A stretch of DNA of 8,397 nt from Kiritimatiellia bacterium. GTDB taxonomy: Bacteria; Verrucomicrobiota; Kiritimatiellia; RFP12; UBA1067. The notes under the pieces are model-generated. The model searched no databases, was not told the DNA's origin, and saw only the letters and a program-made list of their open reading frames with translations. Location: assembly GCA_017629455.1 (NCBI GenBank), contig JAGBXE010000066.1, forward strand, positions 1 through 8,397, read 5' to 3'. Shown here piece by piece: positions 1 to 6,531 of this stretch. Both the position numbers and the translations under genes were made by a program. The first letter of the stretch is position 1. Every line of letters starts with the position of its first letter.

Positions 1-2
1 GG

Positions 3-734
3 ATGACTTTGTCCTGCGGAGTAAACGACGTCTGGCACAAGGATTTCGGAACGGGCGTTACGCTTGAAGACTACAAGAAAAATATTTCTAAAATTTTTGA
101 CAAGTGCGCGGCATCCAACTGCCAAGTTGTCGTCATCACGGCTACGATGTTTGAAAAGAGCGAAATGCAGCAAAAGAACGTCGACCTTCAGCCATATAAC
201 GAATGGCTGCGCGCAGAAGCTAAACGCCGCGGCTATCCTGTCGCCGATGCAAATGCCGACATGTGGAAAGCTCACGCAGAAAACCCCTCTATAAAACTCA
301 CGCGTGACGGCGTCCATATGCTCCCAGAAGGCGATAGGCTTATGGCCCGCAGCGTCCTCAAGGCATTTGGCATCTCCGAAAAACGCATCTCAGAATACGG
401 CATAGAAAAGTGGAAGCCCGTTTGGGTCCTTTGCCGCTTCGACCTTAAGCCATCTGCCGACCGCGCAGCATATCTCGCCGAAACAAAGCGCATTCTCGCT
501 GCCGTCCGCGCTGAGCCTGGCTGCCGCGAATATCGCCTCTTGGGCGACTGCGTGACCGACTGGGATAAGCCGCAGCCTTTCGGCGAGAGAACGCTTTGGA
601 TGATTGAGCAGTGGGGTTCAATCGATGAACTCAAAGCCCACCTCACCACTCCTCATATGAAACATTTCGGACCTAGAGTTAGTGATATGCGCACGTCTGC
701 GTCGTTTCATGTTCTTGAAGACGTGCTGCCGTAA
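3..734 (+). CDS. SGNH/GDSL-type hydrolase fused to a C-terminal ABM-like domain, 5'-truncated
   Basis: The frame is open to the left window edge, so the true start and the block I GDS serine lie outside; the ATG at base 3 is internal. Residues are numbered from that ATG. The first part shows two SGNH-hydrolase signatures: block III GVND (6-9) and block V DGVH (102-105), which supplies the catalytic Asp and His. Proteins of this family are esterases, often deacetylating glycans. Residues about 141-243 look like a second domain: a beta strand (WVLCRFDL), a helix ending in EPGCREY (171-177), then IEQWGSIDELKAHLTTPHM (201-219) and a final strand FHVLEDVL. That is the pattern of ABM/YgiN-like dimeric alpha/beta-barrel domains (heme-degrading or quinol monooxygenase relatives). 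The fusion is uncommon. The stop at 732-734 is followed by a hairpin. The hydrolase call is firm; substrate is unknown, and the ABM domain may be structural or regulatory rather than catalytic. Confidence 0.82.
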   Translation: MTLSCGVNDVWHKDFGTGVTLEDYKKNISKIFDKCAASNCQVVVITATMFEKSEMQQKNVDLQPYNEWLRAEAKRRGYPVADANADMWKAHAENPSIKLTRDGVHMLPEGDRLMARSVLKAFGISEKRISEYGIEKWKPVWVLCRFDLKPSADRAAYLAETKRILAAVRAEPGCREYRLLGDCVTDWDKPQPFGERTLWMIEQWGSIDELKAHLTTPHMKHFGPRVSDMRTSASFHVLEDVLP

Positions 735-756
735 AAAAAAAGGAAACGAAAAATCA

Positions 757-797
757 AGGCGGCGTTGCCATTTACGGCTTCGCCGCCTATTTCTTTT
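757..797. terminator. Bidirectional intrinsic terminator between convergent genes
   Basis: An 8-bp perfect inverted repeat, AGGCGGCG at 757-764 and CGCCGCCT at 781-788, encloses an inner GCC/GGC pairing (767-769 with 776-778) across a small T-T internal loop. On the + strand it is followed by a T-rich run (790-797). On the minus strand the base-complement of the A-rich run at 732-753 gives long T tracts. It can therefore end the + strand hydrolase transcript and the minus-strand prenyltransferase operon. The minus-strand stop codon (796-798) lies only 7 bases from the stem. Confidence 0.75.
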
Positions 798-1707
798 ATC
801 GTATAAGCCCTGCAAGAACGGCCAGAACCGATGTCGCACCGTACAAAATTATAACAAGCCAAAGCGGACGATCTGACAACAGCACGCGCTCGGGGCGGCC
901 GACATCTCCACTGCGCCAGGCTAGATACATATAGCGGACAATTCCGGCAAAGACGAAAAACGAAGTCGTCCACAGAAACTGGAAGCGCTCGCCCATTTTA
1001 GAAGTAAGCGTATAAGCAACATATTCCGCAACCGAACCAAGGCCTGCCAAAATTATAAGCGCGTTAAGAATATTGGGGTGGTAACGCTTAAGCACCGCTC
1101 GCGATTCCTTTGCGACATCCATCTCGTTTTTACGTTTACAGAGGGCAAGGAACAAAGAAAGTGTAAAGGTACAAACCAACAGCCACGGTGAAATATACGC
1201 AGCTATAATCGCCGCGCCCGCTACGGCGCGCAAGACAAAGCCTGCTGCCAATGTTACTACATCTAAATACGGCACACGTTTCAGAAAGCCTGTATAAAGG
1301 CATTGCATAACCGTATACGCAAGCATTGTGGCAAAAGCCGTAGTCCTTGAGGGTATGAATATTACAACGAGTGCGGGATACGCAAAACCTATTGCGAAAA
1401 AAACGAGCGCAACGCGAACTGCCGTTATCCGCGAAACGAGCCCCGACGCGATAGGCCGCAAACGCTTGACCGGATGAAGCTTATCCGCATCAAAATCGGA
1501 AACATCATTAAGCAGATAAAATGCTGACGAAACGAACGAGAAGGAGCCGGCCATCGCGACGGCCATCAAGAACGACCAAAACCCGCGCGTAATTAAATGC
1601 TGACTCGAATCTGCAACGGAGAAAAACCACGCCATCATCACGACGCCGTTTTTCGTCCATTGCTCGACGCGTAACGCACGCGTCCAGATAATAAGCTTAT
1701 CTATCAC
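796..1707 (-). CDS. UbiA-superfamily prenyltransferase, decaprenyl-phosphate phosphoribosyltransferase (DPPR synthase)-like
   Basis: This is a 303-residue polytopic membrane protein, the usual length for the family. The Mg/diphosphate motif NDxxDxxxD is at 67-75 and runs into LHPVKRLRPIASG (77-89), the extended form typical of DPPR synthases. The second family motif (YLDVV...GFVLRAVAG, 147-164) and KRKNEM (191-196) follow, and near the C-terminus RPERVLLSDRPLW (271-283) also matches that subfamily. Known members transfer phosphoribose from PRPP to a polyprenyl phosphate at the cytoplasmic face, releasing pyrophosphate. In mycobacteria this feeds arabinan synthesis. The start is GTG, forced by an in-frame TGA immediately before it, and the N-terminus (LIIWTRALRVEQWTKN) fits the family. 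It lies 37 bases after the GT-C/TPR gene and is probably co-transcribed with it. The actual acceptor and sugar are inferred; a different UbiA substrate is possible but less likely given the extended motif. Confidence 0.85.
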   Translation of the reverse strand: MIDKLIIWTRALRVEQWTKNGVVMMAWFFSVADSSQHLITRGFWSFLMAVAMAGSFSFVSSAFYLLNDVSDFDADKLHPVKRLRPIASGLVSRITAVRVALVFFAIGFAYPALVVIFIPSRTTAFATMLAYTVMQCLYTGFLKRVPYLDVVTLAAGFVLRAVAGAAIIAAYISPWLLVCTFTLSLFLALCKRKNEMDVAKESRAVLKRYHPNILNALIILAGLGSVAEYVAYTLTSKMGERFQFLWTTSFFVFAGIVRYMYLAWRSGDVGRPERVLLSDRPLWLVIILYGATSVLAVLAGLIR

Positions 1708-1716
1708 TCAAACGAG

Positions 1717-1733
1717 CCTTTGCGCGCGCCTCC
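1717..1733 (-). promoter_or_regulatory. Unusual ribosome binding region of the UbiA-family gene
   Basis: The strong Shine-Dalgarno-like GGAGG (complement of 1729-1733) is 21 bases from the GTG start, too far for normal use. A weaker AAAGG (complement of 1717-1721) sits 9 bases upstream and is the better candidate. No in-frame start exists further upstream because TGA directly precedes the GTG. Expression may depend partly on coupling to the upstream gene. Confidence 0.4.
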
Positions 1734-1744
1734 AAAAAAGAATA

Positions 1745-4700
1745 TTAGCGCACACCCTTCCTAATTTCCTCGAACTCACGCTTCTCGAAAGCCGACAGTT
1801 CATCAATCCTATTCTGAACCTTGCGAACAGAAACGCGAGCATGCTGCTTGTCGCCGCGCTTAATCTGCACGCGTGCAAGCGCAATCAGCATACGAACGTC
1901 TGCTTCCTGGCCGTTCTTGGCTTTCGAAAGATCACAAGCCTTGCGAATGCACGACTCGGCCTCGTCGAGATTAACGCCGCGATCCATCAAAATCGACCCG
2001 AGCGTCTCCCATGCCACATAAAGGGAAGGCGCGGCATCAACAGCTTTGCGGGCATAGCGCTCTGCCTCGGGCAGATTGCGCGAGCGGCGCAGAGCTTCGG
2101 CCAGGTCGTTAAGCGCCAAAGGCACAGGCTGAGGAGCATCGACAGCGCGACGCAAATAAATAATCGCGTCATTAAGCTCGCCGCGGCCAAGCGCAAGCGA
2201 ACCCATTACGTAGTTTGCCAAGGGCTCGCGGCGATTGCGCTTTAAGATATCCTTCGCGTGAGACTCTGCGCCTTGCTTGTCGTTGAGCGAAATATCAAGC
2301 CCAAGAACCAAATTCTGCGTTGCAGAAATATCGGGCCTCGCCTTTGAGGCGGCAAGGAACGCATCGCGAGCTTCGCGGCGCTTTGCCTCGCCCTTCTTAA
2401 GGAATACGAAACCGCGTGTAGCTTGGAGGTAATAGTTATGGACGCCGCCAGCAAGTTTTTCCATCGTAGGAAGAATCGTATTTTCAAGTTCCTTCTGGAG
2501 CTCTGAACGCTTTGCCGCATCCTTTTCGGCGTCGATCTGCTGAATCGTTGCCGCCGCCAAAAGCGACCAGCACTGAAGATCCTTGGGGTCTGCATCGGTT
2601 GCTTTGCGGATGAGATCCTTCGCATCGGCAATTTCATTCTTCATCATCGCAACCATCGCAAGCTCTATCTTCGCGCGCTTGCCATCGCCCGAAGACTCTG
2701 CCGCGCGTTTAAGATATTCGATGGCCTTGGCGCTATTGCCGTTGAGAAGCTCAAGGCGCATCATGCCGATAAGAGCATCATGATCTTTAGCATCTTTAAG
2801 AAGGATCTTCTCGTAAATCTCTCGCGACTGACGCTGCTTATTTTCGCTGGCGTAGAGCGATGCCATCATGTTAAGAAGGACTGCGCGCTTGTCGGTGGGA
2901 ACAAAGTCAATTGCGCGGCGAATCTGAGAGAGCGCATCTCCCGGCCTACCGGAACGCGCCCATGCGTGACCTAAGCGAATGAAGATATCGGGATTGCGGA
3001 TATAGCCGTAAAACGCGCCGAGACGCCAGAGAATATACCTTCTATTTGCATCGTCGACTGCTGAACGCAACATACGCTCAAGATCGCGCTGCTTGGCAAC
3101 AGCCTGCGGATGCTTCGAGCCTACCATGCCGACTTCATTGAAGATTGCGCAGATATTGTCGTGGTCGATGCTGTTAAGAACAAGCTCGTACATCTTCCAC
3201 GCTTCATCGTCGCGATGCTTATCCTGAAGCCAGACGCCGCGGTTATTCGCCACAAAGCCAATGTGACGGCGCAGCGAATAGCGCATACGATCGACAGGAT
3301 TAGCTACTACGCGGTCGCGATAGGAGCCCCAACCTTTAGGAGCTGCAAGAATCTTGTCAAACTCCGCCCAAGCCGTCCAATCAGGAACGCGCGATTCATC
3401 GGCACCGAAGAACAAAAATTCCGGAATCGGCGAAACGTTTGCCGAATACCATATGTCGGGAGCGCCCCAAATTACGACTTGCTTTGCGGCGACGGGATCG
3501 GAAGCAAACCAATCCTGCAAGAACGGCAGCACTCCGAGCATGAGCGAAAGCTGCAACTCATTGTTTCTCTCGCCAGCCAAGCCTTCAGCGCGGACAACCT
3601 CTGAAAGGCGGGTTAAATACTTCTCATCAAGATCGCGCGAAAGCGAAACAACGTGGACGGTTTTCCCCTCTTCGCTGGCAACGAGTTTAACGTGGCTGTC
3701 CATGATACCATCGGAAACAAACCAACGCCTATCGCCCATGTCCTTTACGATGCGGCGAGCGACAGCATCGGCGAACGCGCCTTTATCGCCATCGAACGTG
3801 AAAAGGTTCCACCCACAAGTGACGACTAAAACGAATGCGAATATGCCGCCGGAAACGAGCGCGATGGGGCTCTTACGCTGATACCACCACCACGATGCCA
3901 AATAACCGCACAACACAGCGGCAAATGCCGATGTTGCCACGGGAAGCCTGCCATACGGCTCCATCAGAGACGATGGCGAAAGGTGCGTTGCCGTAGCAAG
4001 AACGGCAACGAAGGTCATCGCCGCGTGGAACGTCCACTGGACAACTCCCGGTTTCTCATCGAAGGCGCGAAGGCTGGAAAAGAGCGCCGTCACAAAAGGA
4101 ATCGTGGCAAAGATGGCCACGAAAAGCCAACCGGGCAAAGAAGTATACAACTTAAGTTCGCGCGCCGTGTTTACGAGAAAATCACCTATCGGAAAACCGC
4201 TAGCAATCAAAACTGTAAAGAGCGAGGCGATAAACGTAACGATATAAATTGCAAGCGACCCGTAGGGGCGAGACTTCGAACTTGACGCGGCAAAAACAAT
4301 CAGCGCAATATTAAAAGGAACGAACGCGAAAAACAACGCGCTATCAGTTGCACCTGCGCCAGACATCGCGCCGAGAATGGCTGAGTAAAGCCAAACAAAG
4401 CGCTTCATGCGCACAAACGGAATTGCAAGCGCACTCGCGGCAAGTGCCCAGGTTAAATCGAAAAGCCTGGGCTCGAGATGCGTCGCGGCAGAACGCACGG
4501 CTGGAGTCAGCATAAAGATGAGCGCGGCAACCACACCTGCCACAACCCCCGTACGCAAACGCTCGCGTTCAGAAGCCTCAAGTGCCATACGCGAAGCCAC
4601 GTACGACGAGACGAGCATAAAGATTAGAACTGTGGCAATTATTCCGCACACGGGCGCAATAAGATTGCCGCCGCCAAGAAGCTTGGCGAAGAAGGCCATC

Positions 4701-4858
4701 AATGGATATACTGGCACATCGGCTACATCAAGCCCTTTCCAAAACACCATTAGCCTCGCGCTTTCGCCTGGGAAAGCGTAATTCGCCAATGACGCAAAGT
4801 TAAGGATAGCCGCCACGGCACCTAGGCCGCACGCTACCAAAAATTTCTTCTTCGCCAT
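1745..4858 (-). CDS. Large inner-membrane protein: GT-C/DUF2723-like membrane half plus TPR half
   Basis: 1037 residues. About eleven hydrophobic segments fill residues 6-350, with the first two flanking a loop that reads FPGES (29-33) then VPVYPL (48-53). This matches the SGE...PPGYPL pattern of DUF2723 proteins, in which an acidic residue (here E32) occupies the position of the GT-C catalytic acid. A soluble alpha/beta region (about 375-600, e.g. RRWFVSDGIMDSHVK, 377-391) corresponds to the extracytoplasmic segment found after the membrane part in such proteins. Residues about 620-1020 form tetratricopeptide-like helix pairs; clear units are 624-655, 657-690, 693-725, 881-912, 913-946 and 947-980. 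GT-C enzymes move sugars from polyprenyl-phosphate donors to acceptors outside the inner membrane, and the TPR part probably docks an acceptor or partner. The start has a strong Shine-Dalgarno. The adjacent DPPR-synthase-like gene is consistent with a pentosyl donor. The membrane/TPR architecture is certain; glycosyltransferase activity is inference. Confidence 0.75.
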   Translation of the reverse strand: MAKKKFLVACGLGAVAAILNFASLANYAFPGESARLMVFWKGLDVADVPVYPLMAFFAKLLGGGNLIAPVCGIIATVLIFMLVSSYVASRMALEASERERLRTGVVAGVVAALIFMLTPAVRSAATHLEPRLFDLTWALAASALAIPFVRMKRFVWLYSAILGAMSGAGATDSALFFAFVPFNIALIVFAASSSKSRPYGSLAIYIVTFIASLFTVLIASGFPIGDFLVNTARELKLYTSLPGWLFVAIFATIPFVTALFSSLRAFDEKPGVVQWTFHAAMTFVAVLATATHLSPSSLMEPYGRLPVATSAFAAVLCGYLASWWWYQRKSPIALVSGGIFAFVLVVTCGWNLFTFDGDKGAFADAVARRIVKDMGDRRWFVSDGIMDSHVKLVASEEGKTVHVVSLSRDLDEKYLTRLSEVVRAEGLAGERNNELQLSLMLGVLPFLQDWFASDPVAAKQVVIWGAPDIWYSANVSPIPEFLFFGADESRVPDWTAWAEFDKILAAPKGWGSYRDRVVANPVDRMRYSLRRHIGFVANNRGVWLQDKHRDDEAWKMYELVLNSIDHDNICAIFNEVGMVGSKHPQAVAKQRDLERMLRSAVDDANRRYILWRLGAFYGYIRNPDIFIRLGHAWARSGRPGDALSQIRRAIDFVPTDKRAVLLNMMASLYASENKQRQSREIYEKILLKDAKDHDALIGMMRLELLNGNSAKAIEYLKRAAESSGDGKRAKIELAMVAMMKNEIADAKDLIRKATDADPKDLQCWSLLAAATIQQIDAEKDAAKRSELQKELENTILPTMEKLAGGVHNYYLQATRGFVFLKKGEAKRREARDAFLAASKARPDISATQNLVLGLDISLNDKQGAESHAKDILKRNRREPLANYVMGSLALGRGELNDAIIYLRRAVDAPQPVPLALNDLAEALRRSRNLPEAERYARKAVDAAPSLYVAWETLGSILMDRGVNLDEAESCIRKACDLSKAKNGQEADVRMLIALARVQIKRGDKQHARVSVRKVQNRIDELSAFEKREFEEIRKGVR

Positions 4859-4863
4859 TCCAA

Positions 4864-4870
4864 CCTCCTT
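4864..4870 (-). promoter_or_regulatory. Strong Shine-Dalgarno of the GT-C/TPR gene
   Basis: The complement reads AAGGAGG, 5 bases before the ATG at 4858. This near-perfect anti-16S match fixes the start. A short hairpin (CTGGC at 4873-4877 with GCCAG at 4884-4888, six-base loop) ends two bases upstream of it on the minus strand. Confidence 0.8.
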
Positions 4871-4908
4871 GACTGGCTTTATTGCCAGCTAACAGTAAAC
4901 GATATATT

Positions 4909-6183
4909 CTAGACCTTCTTAAGAGCCTCGTTGATATCGGCTATTAAATCGTCCGGATCTTCAAGACCTATTGAAAGCCTTATAAGATCTGGCGGAATGC
5001 CAGCATCACGAAGCTGCTGATCGGACAATTGGCGATGCGTATGCGAAGCTGGGTGCAAGACGCAGCTCCATGCATCGGCCACATGAGTTACAATGCCGAT
5101 AAGTTTAAGAGAATCCATAAACTTAATCGACGCTTTACGACCACCTTTAACGCCAAACGTCATGACACCGCAAGGCGAAGGACCGTCGAACTGCTTCTTA
5201 AGAAGCTTCGAATATTTCGACCCAGGTAAGCCGGCAAAATTAATCCACGCGATTTTCGGATGGCGCTTAAGCCATTTAGCCACCTTAAGCGCACTCTCGG
5301 CATGACGGCGAATTCTCAAATGGAGCGATTCGAGCCCAAGGTTGACGAGAAACGCATTAAACGGCGAAGGAATCGAGCCGAAATCGCGCATAAGGTGAGC
5401 CGTGCATTTTGTAATGTAGGCAAGCTTACCAAATGCCTTTGTATAGCTTAAACCATGGTACGACTCATCGGGCTCGACAAGACCTGCAAATTTTTCAGGA
5501 TACTTCGACCAATCGAAATTACCGGAATCTACAATGCAACCGCCGACCTGCGAAGAATGGCCATCGATGTATTTAGTCGTGGCATGAACAACAATGTCGG
5601 CGCCAAAGCGGAACGGACGGCAAAGAATTGGCGTTGGGAATGTGTTGTCGACAATCAAAGGAACGCCGTTTTTGTGCGCCACCTTCGCGAACTTGGCGAT
5701 ATCGAGAATTGACCCAGCAGGGTTGGCAACCGTTTCGCCAAAAACGCACTTAGTATTAGGCCTAAAGGCCTTTTGAATCTCAGCTGCTGACGCATCAGGA
5801 TCGACGAAAGTAAACTCAATTCCAAGCTTCTTCATCGACACCGCAAAGAGATTGAAAGTGCCTCCATAAATCTGAGCGGACGAAACGACATGGTCGCCAG
5901 CATTGCAGATGTTGAGAATAGAATATGTCGATGCTGCCTGCCCAGAGCTCGTCAAAATCGCCGCAACACCGCCTTCGAGCGCGGCGATCTTCTTGGCCAC
6001 CTGATCGTTCGTAGGATTGGCGAGCCTTGTGTAGAAATACCCTTCGGCTTTGAGGTCGAAGAGATCACCCATGTGCTGAGTCGTATCGTACTTAAATGTT
6101 GTTGTCTGATATATTGGAACTTGACGCGGCTCACCACATTTAGGCGACCACCCACCTTGCACACATAACGTGTCGATCTTCAT
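4909..6183 (-). CDS. metY: O-acetylhomoserine sulfhydrylase / aminocarboxypropyltransferase (Cys/Met metabolism PLP enzyme)
   Basis: A 424-residue protein matching the roughly 430-residue MetY branch of the Cys/Met PLP family across its length. It would make homocysteine from O-acetylhomoserine and sulfide in the cytoplasm. Visible residues include PIYQTTTF (23-30), the phosphate-binding YTRLANPT (51-58), SSGQAA (79-84), YGGTFNLF (106-113), VDNTF with the ring-binding Asp (D179), the PLP lysine in ATTKYIDGH (K204), and the carboxylate-binding RLSIGLED (402-409). The long TKYxxGH...GG region followed by NFDW is typical of MetY rather than MetB or MetC. I chose the ATG at 6183, preceded by AGAGGAG at 7-base spacing. 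An in-frame ATG at 6204 would place that site inside the gene and overlap the upstream gene. It lies 14 bases after the small membrane-protein gene and 50 before the GT-C/TPR gene. No SAM riboswitch or other leader is visible. A related gamma-lyase or O-succinylhomoserine activity cannot be excluded. Confidence 0.9.
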   Translation of the reverse strand: MKIDTLCVQGGWSPKCGEPRQVPIYQTTTFKYDTTQHMGDLFDLKAEGYFYTRLANPTNDQVAKKIAALEGGVAAILTSSGQAASTYSILNICNAGDHVVSSAQIYGGTFNLFAVSMKKLGIEFTFVDPDASAAEIQKAFRPNTKCVFGETVANPAGSILDIAKFAKVAHKNGVPLIVDNTFPTPILCRPFRFGADIVVHATTKYIDGHSSQVGGCIVDSGNFDWSKYPEKFAGLVEPDESYHGLSYTKAFGKLAYITKCTAHLMRDFGSIPSPFNAFLVNLGLESLHLRIRRHAESALKVAKWLKRHPKIAWINFAGLPGSKYSKLLKKQFDGPSPCGVMTFGVKGGRKASIKFMDSLKLIGIVTHVADAWSCVLHPASHTHRQLSDQQLRDAGIPPDLIRLSIGLEDPDDLIADINEALKKV

Positions 6184-6190
6184 CCGATTA

Positions 6191-6197
6191 CTCCTCT
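6191..6197 (-). promoter_or_regulatory. Shine-Dalgarno that decides the metY start
   Basis: The complement reads AGAGGAG and ends 7 bases before the ATG at 6183. It is downstream of the alternative ATG at 6204, which has no such site. The site abuts the stop codon of the preceding gene (6198-6200), which favours translational coupling. Confidence 0.8.
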
Positions 6198-6476
6198 TTA
6201 CCATTCAGCCTCTTCGATTTCGGCCATTTGAAGTTCTTTTAGTTGCCTTGCCTGTGCAATAGCTACAACACCTACTGCCACAAGCGCTATTGAAAGGATA
6301 ATATACCCCGCCGAAATGGCCCACGGCCGCCAATTCCATGGGTCATCGCCTATAATACGATAAGGGCGGATACCTTGCTTTCGAAGACGTACATAAGCAT
6401 CCGCCCTATTACGCGCCTCAATTTCGGCTTCGTGATTGGCGTTCTTACTGTCTTGATATAGGTACTTGTATTTCAA
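6198..6476 (-). CDS. Small membrane protein with GspF-N-like N-terminal domain
   Basis: 92 residues, no named family that I recognise with certainty. Residues 3-42 (YKYLYQDS...EAEIEARNRADAYVRLRKQGIRPYRIIG) follow the pattern of the N-terminal segment of type II secretion/pilus GspF/PilC proteins: a Y-x-Y strand, a second strand ending in an I-x-A turn, a helix with DA and L, then G-I-x-P and a strand. One transmembrane segment lies at about 53-74, followed by a short acidic tail (75-92) that could form a coiled coil. With a WNWRPW stretch before the membrane segment, the N-terminal domain is probably cytoplasmic. The start codon is TTG; the only in-frame codons between it and the upstream TGA are non-starts. 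There is no Shine-Dalgarno, and a promoter -10 box lies just upstream. It heads a probable operon with metY. Role unknown; the rest of GspF is absent, so it is not a secretion platform by itself. Confidence 0.7.
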   Translation of the reverse strand: MKYKYLYQDSKNANHEAEIEARNRADAYVRLRKQGIRPYRIIGDDPWNWRPWAISAGYIILSIALVAVGVVAIAQARQLKELQMAEIEEAEW

Positions 6477-6485
6477 ACTTAACGT

Positions 6486-6513
6486 ATTATAGCAAAATCA
6501 TATGACGTATCAG
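6486..6513 (-). promoter_or_regulatory. Extended -10 promoter for the four-gene minus-strand operon
   Basis: On the minus strand the complement gives TGCTATAAT (6494-6486), a perfect -10 hexamer with the TGn extension. A partial -35, CTGATA (four of six matches to TTGACA), lies at 6513-6508 with a 16-base spacer. The expected start of transcription is an A near 6479, about three bases from the TTG codon of the first gene. The gap between the DUF4838 gene and this gene is only 55 bases, so this is the natural place for a promoter. Confidence 0.6.
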
Positions 6514-6531
6514 AAAATAGCGCGCTTAAAA

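Noticed and set aside
809..822. 14-base repeat CCTGCAAGAACGGC at 809-822 and again at 3514-3527.
   Set aside because: Both copies lie in coding sequence in different genes and encode different residues; with no further copies or flanking similarity, this looks like chance.
1841..2245. 134-codon + strand open frame opposite the TPR region.
   Set aside because: It is antisense to TPR repeats whose reading frame is clear, and its translation has no recognisable features.
3110..3881. Two long open frames on the + strand, opposite the GT-C/TPR gene (3110-3604 and 3354-3881).
   Set aside because: They overlap each other and lie wholly inside a well-supported gene. Their translations show no recognisable domain, and they have no fitting ribosome sites; they are codon-bias shadows.
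6184..6204. Longer metY start at the ATG at 6204.
   Set aside because: It overlaps the end of the upstream gene, adds seven residues (MVKRSNR) unlike the family, and has its ribosome site inside the coding region, whereas the ATG at 6183 has a perfect one.
6498..6505. TCATATGA palindrome in the promoter spacer.
   Set aside because: An 8-base palindrome alone is too short to be claimed as an operator, and no second copy was seen nearby.
6514..6531. Possible terminator after the DUF4838 gene: AGCGCGCT palindrome at 6519-6526 followed on the minus strand by ATTTTCT.
   Set aside because: The palindrome has no loop bases, so it cannot form a stable stem of useful length, and the T run is short.
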